DNA from: Planctomycetaceae bacterium
Lineage (GTDB): Bacteria > Planctomycetota > Planctomycetia > Pirellulales > Thermoguttaceae
Reading direction: 5' to 3'
Assembly: GCA_031266315.1 (NCBI GenBank)
Contig: JAISBG010000186.1
Coordinates: forward strand, 1-8,029
DNA length: 8,029 nt
The translations under genes and the position numbers were made by a program. Under the pieces are notes generated by a model. That model was not told the DNA's origin. It worked only from the letters and a program-made list of their open reading frames with translations, and ran no database searches. Each line of letters begins with the position of its first letter. The stretch's first letter is position 1. Shown one piece after another: positions 1 through 5,908 of the stretch.

Positions 1-143
1 CGTCCGCCAAACTTATGACGCTCGGCATCGGCAACACGGAGAATAGAAAGCAATTGGAAAAATGTCGGCTTTGTCACTCCAAAAAGCTTTTTGAATTGGC
101 GATCACTTTGCTTAAGAGCTTTGGTAACTTCAGGGGAATACAT
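1..143 (-). CDS. IS5-family transposase, N-terminal part (cut by window edge)
   Basis: The first 47 codons of a transposase that would catalyse cut-and-paste movement of the surrounding IS. The protein starts MYSPEVTKALKQSDRQFKKL and continues FGVTKPTFFQLLSILRVADAERHKFGGR. This matches the general layout of the N-terminal helix-turn-helix of DDE_Tnp_4-type transposases: a hydrophilic 'S/T-x-x-Q-F-x-x-L-x-G-V' helix, a 'TF--LL--L' helix, then a Lys/Arg-rich GGR segment just before the catalytic domain. The catalytic DDE residues lie outside the window. The ATG at 141-143 was chosen because it opens this conserved part. There is no clear Shine-Dalgarno site and the frame stays open further upstream, so a start up to ~25 codons earlier is possible. 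Family assignment rests on motif recognition only. Confidence 0.7.
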   Translation of the reverse strand, partial: MYSPEVTKALKQSDRQFKKLFGVTKPTFFQLLSILRVADAERHKFGG

Positions 144-261
144 AAGAAAAAAATCGGTGAAAGATAACAAGGAAGGAAACTGCCCACAGAATAACAATAA
201 CACTAAAGTTACGCAAGAGCAATTGAGGGAAAAAATGAAAATAAGGTTAGAGAAAAGGTCT
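1..261 (-). mobile_element. IS5-superfamily (ISL2-like) insertion sequence, end fragment
   Basis: This is one end of an insertion sequence; the rest lies beyond base 1. It is defined on one side by the transposase N-terminus (1-143) and on the other by the point where the DUF1559 reading breaks off, right after its MQCSN codons at 262. On the minus strand the element starts AGACCTTTTCTC (261 down to 250), which resembles the AGACCTTTGC-type ends I recall for ISL2/IS1031-type elements. The host bases next to it are ATT (262-264), which fits a 3-bp A-N-T target duplication. The other end is outside the window, so neither the inverted repeat nor the duplication can be confirmed. Bases 144-261 are non-coding IS end sequence, about 118 bases between the terminus and the transposase start. 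Confidence 0.7.
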
Positions 262-569
262 ATTGCTGCACTGCATCCGTCTTGCGGCTTCGCGCGCCGC
301 CTGTACCGCCGACAACAGAAGTGCGATTAACACGCCGATAATCGCAATCACCACAAGAAGTTCGACCAATGTAAAGCCAAACGGTGAAGAACGAATGAGT
401 TGTAAGAATTTTGCGGAAAAGTATTGGGAAAGCAGAAACTTTTCCCTATCATTTCTTAACTCTTCCCCACATACTGCCTCCCCCCCCCCTGACTTGCCCA
501 GTTTAACATTTGGATTTTCATTGGGTTTTTCAGTGAATTTTCCGAAGCGTTTTCAACAAAGTTTTTCAT
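262..569 (-). pseudogene. DUF1559 prepilin-like protein, 5' part; frameshifted and IS-disrupted
   Basis: The N-terminus of a planctomycete DUF1559 protein, a family of secreted or surface proteins with a type IV pilin-like leader processed by prepilin peptidase. Translation starts at the ATG 569-567, with AAGGA eight bases upstream, and reads [20 protein letters not shown]... to a Gly run coded by ten Gs (480-489). There the frame shifts and this phase stops at 458-456. The other phase continues without a stop through [40 protein letters not shown] and SN. This is the family signature: Gly-Phe cleavage site, Glu at position 5 of the mature helix, hydrophobic helix, Arg-rich segment. Eleven or eight Gs would join the two parts. 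After the Asn codon the gene is interrupted by the IS; the rest should lie left of the window. Promoter, leader and Shine-Dalgarno site are intact. The frameshift could be a disabling mutation, slippage-based on/off switching, or a homopolymer sequencing error. Confidence 0.85.
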
Positions 570-577
570 CGTTATAT

Positions 578-582
578 TCCTT
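578..582 (-). promoter_or_regulatory. Shine-Dalgarno site of the DUF1559 gene
   Basis: On the minus strand AAGGA is followed by eight bases and then ATG (569-567). It is the clearest ribosome binding site in the window. It fixes the start in the phase that runs into the G-tract, and so shows that the two halves of the gene are in different frames. Confidence 0.7.
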
Positions 583-605
583 ATTTTTAAGGTTTCATTG
601 AAATC

Positions 606-654
606 ATTGCGATTCGCTTGTCGCAAACAATGCGGCAAAGGAACGTATCGCAAT
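606..654 (-). promoter_or_regulatory. Inverted repeat in the DUF1559 5' leader
   Basis: ATTGCGAT (606-613) and ATCGCAAT (647-654) are perfect 8-base complements. Between them lies a second small stem, TTGT/ACAA around TTTGCG, on the transcribed strand. The structure falls between the predicted transcription start (~661) and the Shine-Dalgarno site, inside a leader of about 90 bases. It could stabilise the mRNA or modulate translation. It matches no riboswitch family that I know. Confidence 0.45.
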
Positions 655-668
655 TCAATCGATTTCGA

Positions 669-697
669 AGTTTACATAAAATGAGACCAGATGTCAA
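669..697 (-). promoter_or_regulatory. Sigma-70 type promoter of the DUF1559 gene
   Basis: On the minus strand a perfect -35 box TTGACA (697-692) is followed by a 17-base spacer and the -10 box TAAACT (674-669, four of six consensus positions). Transcription would start near 661, giving a ~90-base leader before the ATG at 569. The position and orientation fit the DUF1559 gene. This suggests the gene was normally expressed before, or apart from, the frameshift and the IS insertion. Confidence 0.65.
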
Positions 698-799
698 GAA
701 TAATCTTCTTTTTGAAAAAAAATTTCGATTGCTTTGGAATTTTGGGATCGTTACCGACAGGTCAACATAGGCAATCCGTTCACTGAACAGTTGCGTCGG

Positions 800-893
800 T
801 TGGAGTCAATAATGAGTCAACCGGCGCGACCGTCCAGCGAATCTTTTGATGAATGACCCATCTCTTTTCGTGTATTTTCGTGTGTTTCACGTT
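800..893 (-). repeat. Dispersed intergenic repeat, copy 1 (inverted relative to copy 2 at 5644-5738)
   Basis: Read on the minus strand, this begins with CACGAAA-type units spaced nine bases apart (893-865). After about 23 unrelated bases comes a 42-base core (841-800) that contains GGTCGCGCCGGTTGACT and ATTGACTCCAA. The core matches 5697-5738 at 36 of 42 positions, and the CACGAAA part matches 5644-5671 with nearly the same spacing. No reading frame explains it. It sits in the gene-free stretch between the DUF1559 promoter and the S1 promoter. The remaining bases of that stretch (698-799 and 894-977) show nothing coding, only a 9-base inverted repeat ATGAAAATT/AATTTTCAT (899-907 and 955-963). 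Confidence 0.75.
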
Positions 894-977
894 AAAATAT
901 GAAAATTCCACTGGAAATCTATCTTACCCAATTCCCAATTCCGACATGACCGGAAATTTTCATGTGTAATGAGTCTC

Positions 978-1006
978 TTGACGAACCTCTCAAAAAAACG
1001 GATAAT
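978..1006 (+). promoter_or_regulatory. Sigma-70 type promoter for the S1-domain gene (and possibly glgC and the ATPase gene)
   Basis: A -35 box TTGACG (978-983) is followed by a 17-base spacer and the -10 box GATAAT (1001-1006). Both match the consensus at five of six positions. Transcription should start at about 1012-1014. This makes the ATG at 1013 an unlikely start, because it would lie at the very 5' end of the mRNA, and it supports the ATG at 1094 with a leader of about 80 bases. Confidence 0.7.
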
Positions 1007-1012
1007 TACTGA

Positions 1013-1093
1013 ATGTTCAATGATGACCACATCAGGTTGTTCGGATTTTATTTCCCTACCTTACTAATTTTTTCTAAAATTATTTGCAATTCT
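1013..1093 (+). promoter_or_regulatory. Predicted 5' leader of the S1-domain mRNA
   Basis: About 80 AT-rich bases lie between the predicted transcription start and the chosen start codon. Near the 5' end is a small hairpin, TGATG-ACCA-CATCA (1021-1034). No Shine-Dalgarno site precedes 1094. In E. coli the rpsA leader is similar in length, lacks a good Shine-Dalgarno site and mediates autoregulation by S1; a similar role here is inference only. The stretch is open in frame with the S1 gene from an ATG at 1013, so it could alternatively code for 27 extra residues. Confidence 0.4.
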
Positions 1094-2755
1094 ATGACCG
1101 CTGAAACTGATCGTTCTGAAAATCGTTCTATTGATTCTGTTCCTTCTCCACTCCGTAAACGTCTGATTGGTTCCCAGCGGAACCCTGACGCGTATCGCCC
1201 CAAACTGAATATTTCTGTTGTCGGCGAGGAACATTCTCAGAGTAAAACGGAAACTTATCCGCCGGAAAAAATTGAAACGCCAAACAATTCTCCACCGCTT
1301 TCTGCCGAAAATTCCGCTGAAGATATTGCCGAGAATATGGACGGAACTATTGCAGAAACACCGGATCGTCTTAATGAAAACGAATCGTTACGGAATATTC
1401 CGGTTGTTACGGCAAATCGGGTTCCGGTTCCAAAAATTCGTGCCGGCAAAATGTCGGACGATCTGGAAGAAGAATTTAACGCGGTTTTTAGTGGTGAATC
1501 GCTTGGTGAATCTCTTGACGTTTTGATGAGTAAATCGGAAGCGGTTGCCGATCAGGAGATTTTGGAACCGGAAACAAAACGCAACGCAACTGTGATTTCA
1601 CTTCACGGCGACAGCGTTTTTCTTGATCTCGGTGTGCGGGAGCAAGGTGTGGTTTCGCTCAAAATGTTTCCTGCAGACGCCGAACCGCAACCCGGTCAAT
1701 CACTTGAAATTGCCGTTGTTCGTTTCATGCCGGAAGAAGGACTTTACGATGTTTCCATACCGTTAGCCGCTGCCGATGTTCGTGATTGGTCGCAAGTTCA
1801 CGAAGGAATGATTGTTGAAGCAAAAATTACCAAAACAAACAGCGGCGGTTTGGAATGTGAAGTCAACCGGTTACGCGGTTTTATTCCGATCAGTCAGATT
1901 GAGTTGTTTCGTGTTGAGGACACGGAACAATATGTCGGTCAGAAGTTGAACTGTATTGTCGAAGAAGTTAATCCCGAACGCCGTAATCTGGTTTTGAGCC
2001 GACGCGCGTTGTTAAATCAGGAACGGGAAGAGAAACAAAAAACTCTTTTTGCGGAACTCGAAGTTGGGCAAATTCATGAAGGGTTGGTACGAAAAATAAT
2101 TGACGCCGGAGCGTTTGTTGATCTTGGCGGTGTTGACGGTTTTATTCCGATTGGCGCTTTGTCTTGGGGACGAATCAATCATCCGAGCGATATTTTAACT
2201 GAAGGAACTCGTGTTAAAGTCCGAATTGCCAAAATTGACGAAACAACTCACCGAATTTCCCTCGTTTACCGTGACGATGCTTCCAATCCCTGGTCAAACA
2301 TTTTGGAACGTTTTCAGGAAAAAACATTGGCACGCGGTAAGGTTACGAAAATCATGGATTTTGGCGCGTTTGTCGAACTGATGCCCGGAGTGGAAGGGTT
2401 GGTGCATATCAGTGAATTATCCGCGAAACGGGTTGCTCATGTTCGGGAAGTGGTCAAAGAAGGAGAATGGGTTGATGTTTATATTCTGTCCATCAATTCC
2501 GATACGAGACGAATTTCTTTGTCCATCAAACAATCCGTTTCGGAAATGCCGGCAATTGAATTTATTGCGGAAAACGCTGCAAACCGTGCAACCGATGTTG
2601 CAACAGAAATTGCCGCTGACAATGCTGCCCAATCGGAAACCAAAAATTCGGAGTCGGCTCAATCAACGTTGAAAATTAAGAATCCTCACAAAGGTCCGCT
2701 CAAAGGCGGAACCGGTCAATCTGTCGGTGGTGAAAAATTCGGGTTGAAATGGTAA
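1094..2755 (+). CDS. S1 RNA-binding domain protein, ribosomal protein S1-like
   Basis: Probable 30S ribosomal protein S1 or a close relative, which binds mRNA and helps deliver it to the ribosome. The 553 residues begin MTAETDRSENRS. A ~155-residue acidic, Ser/Pro/Asn-rich and probably disordered N-terminal part is followed by four S1 (OB-fold) domains at about residues 160-223, 237-304, 324-393 and 411-479. The last is the most canonical, with GKVTKIMDFGAFVEL then PGVEGLVHISELS. The third has GAFVDLGGVDGFIPIGALSW. A low-complexity Ala/Asn/Glu tail ends in GGTGQSVGGEKFGLKW. E. coli S1 has six S1 domains in 557 residues; here two are replaced by the extension. An ATG at 1013 would add 27 partly hydrophobic residues, but the promoter ends just before it. 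glgC follows after 34 bases of T-rich DNA with no terminator hairpin. The S1 family is certain; ribosomal S1 itself is likely but not proven. Confidence 0.88.
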   Translation: MTAETDRSENRSIDSVPSPLRKRLIGSQRNPDAYRPKLNISVVGEEHSQSKTETYPPEKIETPNNSPPLSAENSAEDIAENMDGTIAETPDRLNENESLRNIPVVTANRVPVPKIRAGKMSDDLEEEFNAVFSGESLGESLDVLMSKSEAVADQEILEPETKRNATVISLHGDSVFLDLGVREQGVVSLKMFPADAEPQPGQSLEIAVVRFMPEEGLYDVSIPLAAADVRDWSQVHEGMIVEAKITKTNSGGLECEVNRLRGFIPISQIELFRVEDTEQYVGQKLNCIVEEVNPERRNLVLSRRALLNQEREEKQKTLFAELEVGQIHEGLVRKIIDAGAFVDLGGVDGFIPIGALSWGRINHPSDILTEGTRVKVRIAKIDETTHRISLVYRDDASNPWSNILERFQEKTLARGKVTKIMDFGAFVELMPGVEGLVHISELSAKRVAHVREVVKEGEWVDVYILSINSDTRRISLSIKQSVSEMPAIEFIAENAANRATDVATEIAADNAAQSETKNSESAQSTLKIKNPHKGPLKGGTGQSVGGEKFGLKW

Positions 2756-2789
2756 GTCTTTTTTTGTTATTTTATTCCTTTTGTTTCTC

Positions 2790-4025
2790 ATGTCTCAAAC
2801 AAATGTATTAGCGATTATCCTTGCCGGCGGCAGGGGGGCAAGGTTAGAACCCTTAACACGTGATCGGGCAAAACCGGCAGTTCCGTTTGGCGGAGCCTAC
2901 CGGATTGTTGATTTTACGCTTTCTAATTGTTACAACAGCGGTTTCCGAAAAATTCTGCTGTTGACGCAATATAAAGCGATGAGTCTTGACCGTCATATTT
3001 CTATTGGTTGGTATCGGTATTTTTGCCGTGAAATGGGCGAATATGTTGATATTGTTCCGCCGCAACAATATGTGGACGAAAGTTGGTATCTCGGAACCGC
3101 CGATGCGGTGTACCAGAATATTTTTGCAATTGAAAATGAACGACCGGAATATGTCATCATTTTGGGCGGAGATCATATTTACAAAATGAACTACGCCAAA
3201 ATGTTGAGTTTCCACATCGAAAACCGCGCGGAAGTAACTGTTGCGGCAATTCCTGTTGCGCCGGAAATGGCGGCAGGACAGTTCGGCGTTATGGAAGTCA
3301 ATCAGGATTTCCAAATTGTCGGCTTCGAAGAAAAACCGGAACATCCAAAATTGATTCCCGGTTTGACCGACCGTTGTCTCGGTTCGATGGGAATTTATAT
3401 TTTTAACGCAAAATTTTTGTACGATGAACTATGCCGTGATGCGGTTGACAAGGAAAGTAAACATGATTTCGGAACAAATATTATTCCGTCGTTAATTAAC
3501 AGCCGCCGGATTTTCGCGTATTCTTTTATGGACGAAAACCGAAAAACGGAAGCGTATTGGCGCGATGTCGGAACATTGGACGCTTTTTACGATGCCAGTA
3601 TGGATTTGGTGAGTGTTGATCCGCATTTGAATCTTTACGATGAAAATTGGCCCATTTACACCTTTCACCCGAATTTACCGCCACCTAAATTTGTTTTTGC
3701 GGACGGAGACCGAACCGGACTTGCGATTGACAGTATTGTTTGCCCCGGCAGTATTGTTTCCGGCGGTGTGGTCGCAAAATCCATTCTCGGACACGGTTGC
3801 CGAATCAACAGTTTTTCACGCGTTGAACATTCGATTTTGTTTCCCAATGTCAATGTCGGACGCGGAGCAAAAATTCGTAACGCAATTATCGATAAAGATG
3901 TCAATATTCCGCCGGACGAACATATCGGTTACGATCACGATTGTGACCGCCGACGCGGATTTACGGTTACCGAAAACGGAATTACTGTTGTTGCCAAACT
4001 GGTTGGTCCCGCTCACTTCACCTAA
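2790..4025 (+). CDS. glgC: Glucose-1-phosphate adenylyltransferase (ADP-glucose pyrophosphorylase)
   Basis: Makes ADP-glucose and pyrophosphate from ATP and glucose-1-phosphate (EC 2.7.7.27), the committed step of bacterial glycogen synthesis, in the cytosol. The 411 residues match the family length of about 400-430. Visible motifs are the nucleotide-binding loop LAGGRGARLEPLTRDRAKPA (11-30) followed by VPFGG, WYLGTADAVYQN (99-110), GGDHIYKMNY with the metal-binding Asp at 128, FEEKP with the sugar-phosphate-binding Lys (179-183), and YWRDVGTLDAFYDA (256-269). From about residue 290 the C-terminus shows the left-handed beta-helix typical of the allosteric domain (SIVCPGSIVSGGVV, SILGHGC, SRVEHSILFPNVNVGRGAKI). 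ATG 2790 was preferred to the TTG at 2781, which adds only three residues; neither has a Shine-Dalgarno site. Thirty-four bases separate it from the S1 gene and 19 from the ATPase gene, so co-transcription is possible. No other glycogen genes are in the window. Confidence 0.96.
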   Translation: MSQTNVLAIILAGGRGARLEPLTRDRAKPAVPFGGAYRIVDFTLSNCYNSGFRKILLLTQYKAMSLDRHISIGWYRYFCREMGEYVDIVPPQQYVDESWYLGTADAVYQNIFAIENERPEYVIILGGDHIYKMNYAKMLSFHIENRAEVTVAAIPVAPEMAAGQFGVMEVNQDFQIVGFEEKPEHPKLIPGLTDRCLGSMGIYIFNAKFLYDELCRDAVDKESKHDFGTNIIPSLINSRRIFAYSFMDENRKTEAYWRDVGTLDAFYDASMDLVSVDPHLNLYDENWPIYTFHPNLPPPKFVFADGDRTGLAIDSIVCPGSIVSGGVVAKSILGHGCRINSFSRVEHSILFPNVNVGRGAKIRNAIIDKDVNIPPDEHIGYDHDCDRRRGFTVTENGITVVAKLVGPAHFT

Positions 4026-4044
4026 AAATACAGAACTAAAAAAA

Positions 4045-5601
4045 ATGAAATATTTTAACATCGCCGGACCATGCAATAGCGTAGAACATTACATGATTGA
4101 AGCGTCAACCCGCTTGAGCGGTGTTGAACAATTGATAGACATGAAACAATATTTCGTGATTCATGCAGCACGCCAAAGCGGTAAAACCACCTATCTGCAA
4201 GATTTAACCAAACGACTCAATGCAGGTGGGAAATATTATGCGTTGTATTGTTCACTGGAGAAAGCCCAAAATATTGTTGACCCGGAACGTGGTATTCCTG
4301 CAATTGTACAACATATCAAAAGCAAACTTGACAGCACAGATATTCCCTATAAATCAGATTTTGCTAAAGATGCAAATTATGAAAACTTCACAGGAGTTCT
4401 GGAAGTATCGCTCAACAAGTTCTGTAAGTTATTGGACAAACCGTTCGTGATATTATTTGATGAAGCGGATTGTCTGAGTGAAGGTACCTTGATTTCTTTT
4501 TTACGTCAATTACGAAACGGTTACAATGACCGCAGTATGACTCCATTTGTCCATTCGATAGCCTTAGTTGGTATGCGTAATATCCGCGATTACAAGGCAA
4601 GAGTTCGTCCTGACAGCGAATCACTTGGCAGCGCAAGCCCGTTCAATATTATTACAGAATCTTTAACATTGAAAAATTTTACTAAAGAAGAAATTATCCA
4701 ACTTTACCACCAACATACGGTTGAAACCGGACAAATATTTGAAGAAAACGCCATAGAATTAGCATGGGAACAGACACAAGGACAACCTTGGCTGGTTAAT
4801 GCGATTGCGCGTGAAGTAATCGTAAAAATATTGCAGTCTGACTATACTAAACCGGTTACAGCGGAATTGGTCAAAGAGGCGATTCAGAATATTATTTTAC
4901 GTCGTGATACACATATTGACAGTTTACTTGAACGATTGAAAGAGGAACGGGTGCGTAAGGTGATAGAACCGATTATTATTGGTGAGACATTTGTTGGACG
5001 ATTTACAGATGATTTTTTCTATGTAAAAGATTTAGGCTTAATTACTGAAACCAGAGAACGTCTTGCGCCTGCCAATCCTATTTACGGTGAAATAATTATT
5101 CGAACATTAAGTTATGACTCACAGCAAAATTTGCTCCAAAACTTTTCATCTTATCAGTTGCCTCGTTATCTGAAGGACGGGCGAATTGATATTGATTACT
5201 TGATGCGTGAGTTTCAACAATTTTGGCGGGAAAACAGCGAGATATGGATAGAGCGTTACGAGTACAAGGAAGCGGCGCCGCATTGTAGCTTGTTGGCATT
5301 TTTGCAACGTGTCATTAACGGCGGCGGAGAAGTTCATCGCGAAATGGCGGCTGGTACTGGTCGTCTTGATATTTGTATTGAGTATGCGAATATTAAATAT
5401 CCGATAGAATTAAAAATTTATTACAGTGATAAATATATTGAAAAAGGTTTTGACAAACTTGTTGATTACATGGATAAACTAAGTTGTCGTGAAGGTTGGC
5501 TCGCGGTTTTTGATCGTCATCCCGATATTACGTGGGACGATAAAATCAAGATGCAGAAAAAAATTGTTGACGGAAAAACAATCACGATTGTCGGACTTTA
5601 A
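4045..5601 (+). CDS. AAA-like ATPase with C-terminal PD-(D/E)XK nuclease-type domain
   Basis: A 518-residue protein of the 'MKYFN-AGP' ATP-binding family, widespread but functionally uncharacterised in bacteria. The N-terminus MKYFNIAGPCNSVEHYMIEA leads to a P-loop, HAARQSGKTTYL (40-51), with Ala for the first Gly of Walker A as I recall for this family. Walker B is FVILFDEADCL (134-144). GQPWLVNAIAREV (246-258) is a motif typical of STAND/MoxR-like 'AAA-like' ATPases. A helical linker follows. From about residue 405 the C-terminus resembles a PD-(D/E)XK fold: GRLDICIE with Asp442, then YPIELKIY with Glu455-x-Lys457, then GFDKLVDYMDKL. This suggests an ATP-dependent nuclease or nucleic-acid-binding role; a link to defence or mobile DNA is inference. 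The frame is open back to 3640 inside glgC, but ATG 4045 opens the conserved sequence 19 bases after the glgC stop. No Shine-Dalgarno site is visible. Such genes are often accessory, and its place behind glgC suggests insertion. Confidence 0.85.
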   Translation: MKYFNIAGPCNSVEHYMIEASTRLSGVEQLIDMKQYFVIHAARQSGKTTYLQDLTKRLNAGGKYYALYCSLEKAQNIVDPERGIPAIVQHIKSKLDSTDIPYKSDFAKDANYENFTGVLEVSLNKFCKLLDKPFVILFDEADCLSEGTLISFLRQLRNGYNDRSMTPFVHSIALVGMRNIRDYKARVRPDSESLGSASPFNIITESLTLKNFTKEEIIQLYHQHTVETGQIFEENAIELAWEQTQGQPWLVNAIAREVIVKILQSDYTKPVTAELVKEAIQNIILRRDTHIDSLLERLKEERVRKVIEPIIIGETFVGRFTDDFFYVKDLGLITETRERLAPANPIYGEIIIRTLSYDSQQNLLQNFSSYQLPRYLKDGRIDIDYLMREFQQFWRENSEIWIERYEYKEAAPHCSLLAFLQRVINGGGEVHREMAAGTGRLDICIEYANIKYPIELKIYYSDKYIEKGFDKLVDYMDKLSCREGWLAVFDRHPDITWDDKIKMQKKIVDGKTITIVGL

Positions 5602-5643
5602 GAATATTAAAAATTAAAAAATTTGATAGTAACTACTCTTTTT

Positions 5644-5738
5644 AACACGAAACACACGAAATGCACGAAAAAACGCGAAAATTGGTGGGCGATCCTTTCG
5701 CTGAAAGGTCGCGCCGGTTGACTAGGCATTGACTCCAA
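5644..5738 (+). repeat. Dispersed intergenic repeat, copy 2 (inverted relative to 800-893)
   Basis: This begins with CACGAAA units about nine bases apart (5644-5671, continuing less perfectly to 5680). A 25-base variable stretch follows, then a 42-base core (5697-5738) with GGTCGCGCCGGTTGACT and ATTGACTCCAA. The core is 36/42 identical to the minus-strand core at 841-800. The differences fall in two short blocks (positions 8-10 and 28-31 of the core). The repeat starts 43 bases after the ATPase stop and overlaps the hairpin element at 5684-5833. CACGAAA arrays of this kind are common in intergenic DNA of planctomycetes and other bacteria, as far as I recall. Confidence 0.75.
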
Positions 5739-5833
5739 AACGGAAGGCAACACAATTTATCATCGTTAATCTGATTCACTGTCGGCGAGTACGCCGACGC
5801 GACCTTTTAGCAAATAGCAAAAGGTCGCCCACC
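5684..5833. repeat. 150-base element with inverted ends and three hairpins (REP/MITE-like)
   Basis: The outer ends are exact inverted repeats, GGTGGGCGA (5684-5692) and TCGCCCACC (5825-5833). With one bulged base the match extends into CCTTT. Each end also folds alone. On the left, GCGA-t-CCTTT pairs with AAAGG-TCGC (5689-5712, loop CGCTG). On the right, GCGACCTTTT pairs perfectly with AAAAGGTCGC (5799-5828, ten-base loop). Directly before the right hairpin lies GTCGGCG-AGTA-CGCCGAC (5781-5798), a 7-bp stem with a 4-base loop. No long T-tract follows, so a simple intrinsic terminator is unlikely, although the hairpins could weaken read-through from the ATPase gene. The layout resembles REP/BIME or MITE-type repeats. 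The element fills most of the gene-free interval 5602-5908. Confidence 0.75.
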
Positions 5834-5863
5834 TTATGGTTGCCTATCTGATGATTACCTGCT

Positions 5864-5891
5864 TTGAACGAAAATTCCACTGAAATATTAC
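5864..5891 (+). promoter_or_regulatory. Possible weak promoter of the membrane protein gene
   Basis: TTGAAC (5864-5869) and TATTAC (5886-5891), separated by 16 bases, each match the sigma-70 consensus at four of six positions. Transcription would start about 10 bases before the ATG at 5909. It is the best candidate in this stretch but weak and AT-rich, so it may be chance. If real, it argues against the in-frame TTG at 5864 as a start codon. Confidence 0.3.
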
Positions 5892-5908
5892 AAAAAAACG
5901 AAACAACT

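Noticed and set aside
91..601. Plus-strand frames 91-330 and 263-601
   Set aside because: They lie antisense to the IS end and the DUF1559 remnant; the minus strand holds the recognisable protein motifs.
456..653. Minus-strand 65-codon frame as an independent small gene
   Set aside because: Its internal ATG at 569 has the Shine-Dalgarno site, and the frame runs into the G-tract that separates it from the prepilin motif. It is the first part of the broken DUF1559 gene, not a separate gene.
2756..2789. Terminator between the S1 gene and glgC
   Set aside because: The gap is T-rich but contains no preceding hairpin, so read-through is more likely.
2853..3344. Long minus-strand frame (163 codons) inside glgC
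   Set aside because: It is a shadow of glgC codons with no recognisable domain or start signal.
3640..4044. Upstream extension of the ATPase frame into glgC
   Set aside because: It overlaps the well-conserved glgC C-terminus in another frame. The family's conserved start MKYFN begins at 4045.
5781..5833. Intrinsic terminator of the ATPase gene
   Set aside because: The hairpins are strong but lie about 180 bases after the stop and lack a following T-tract. The inverted ends fit a repeat element better.
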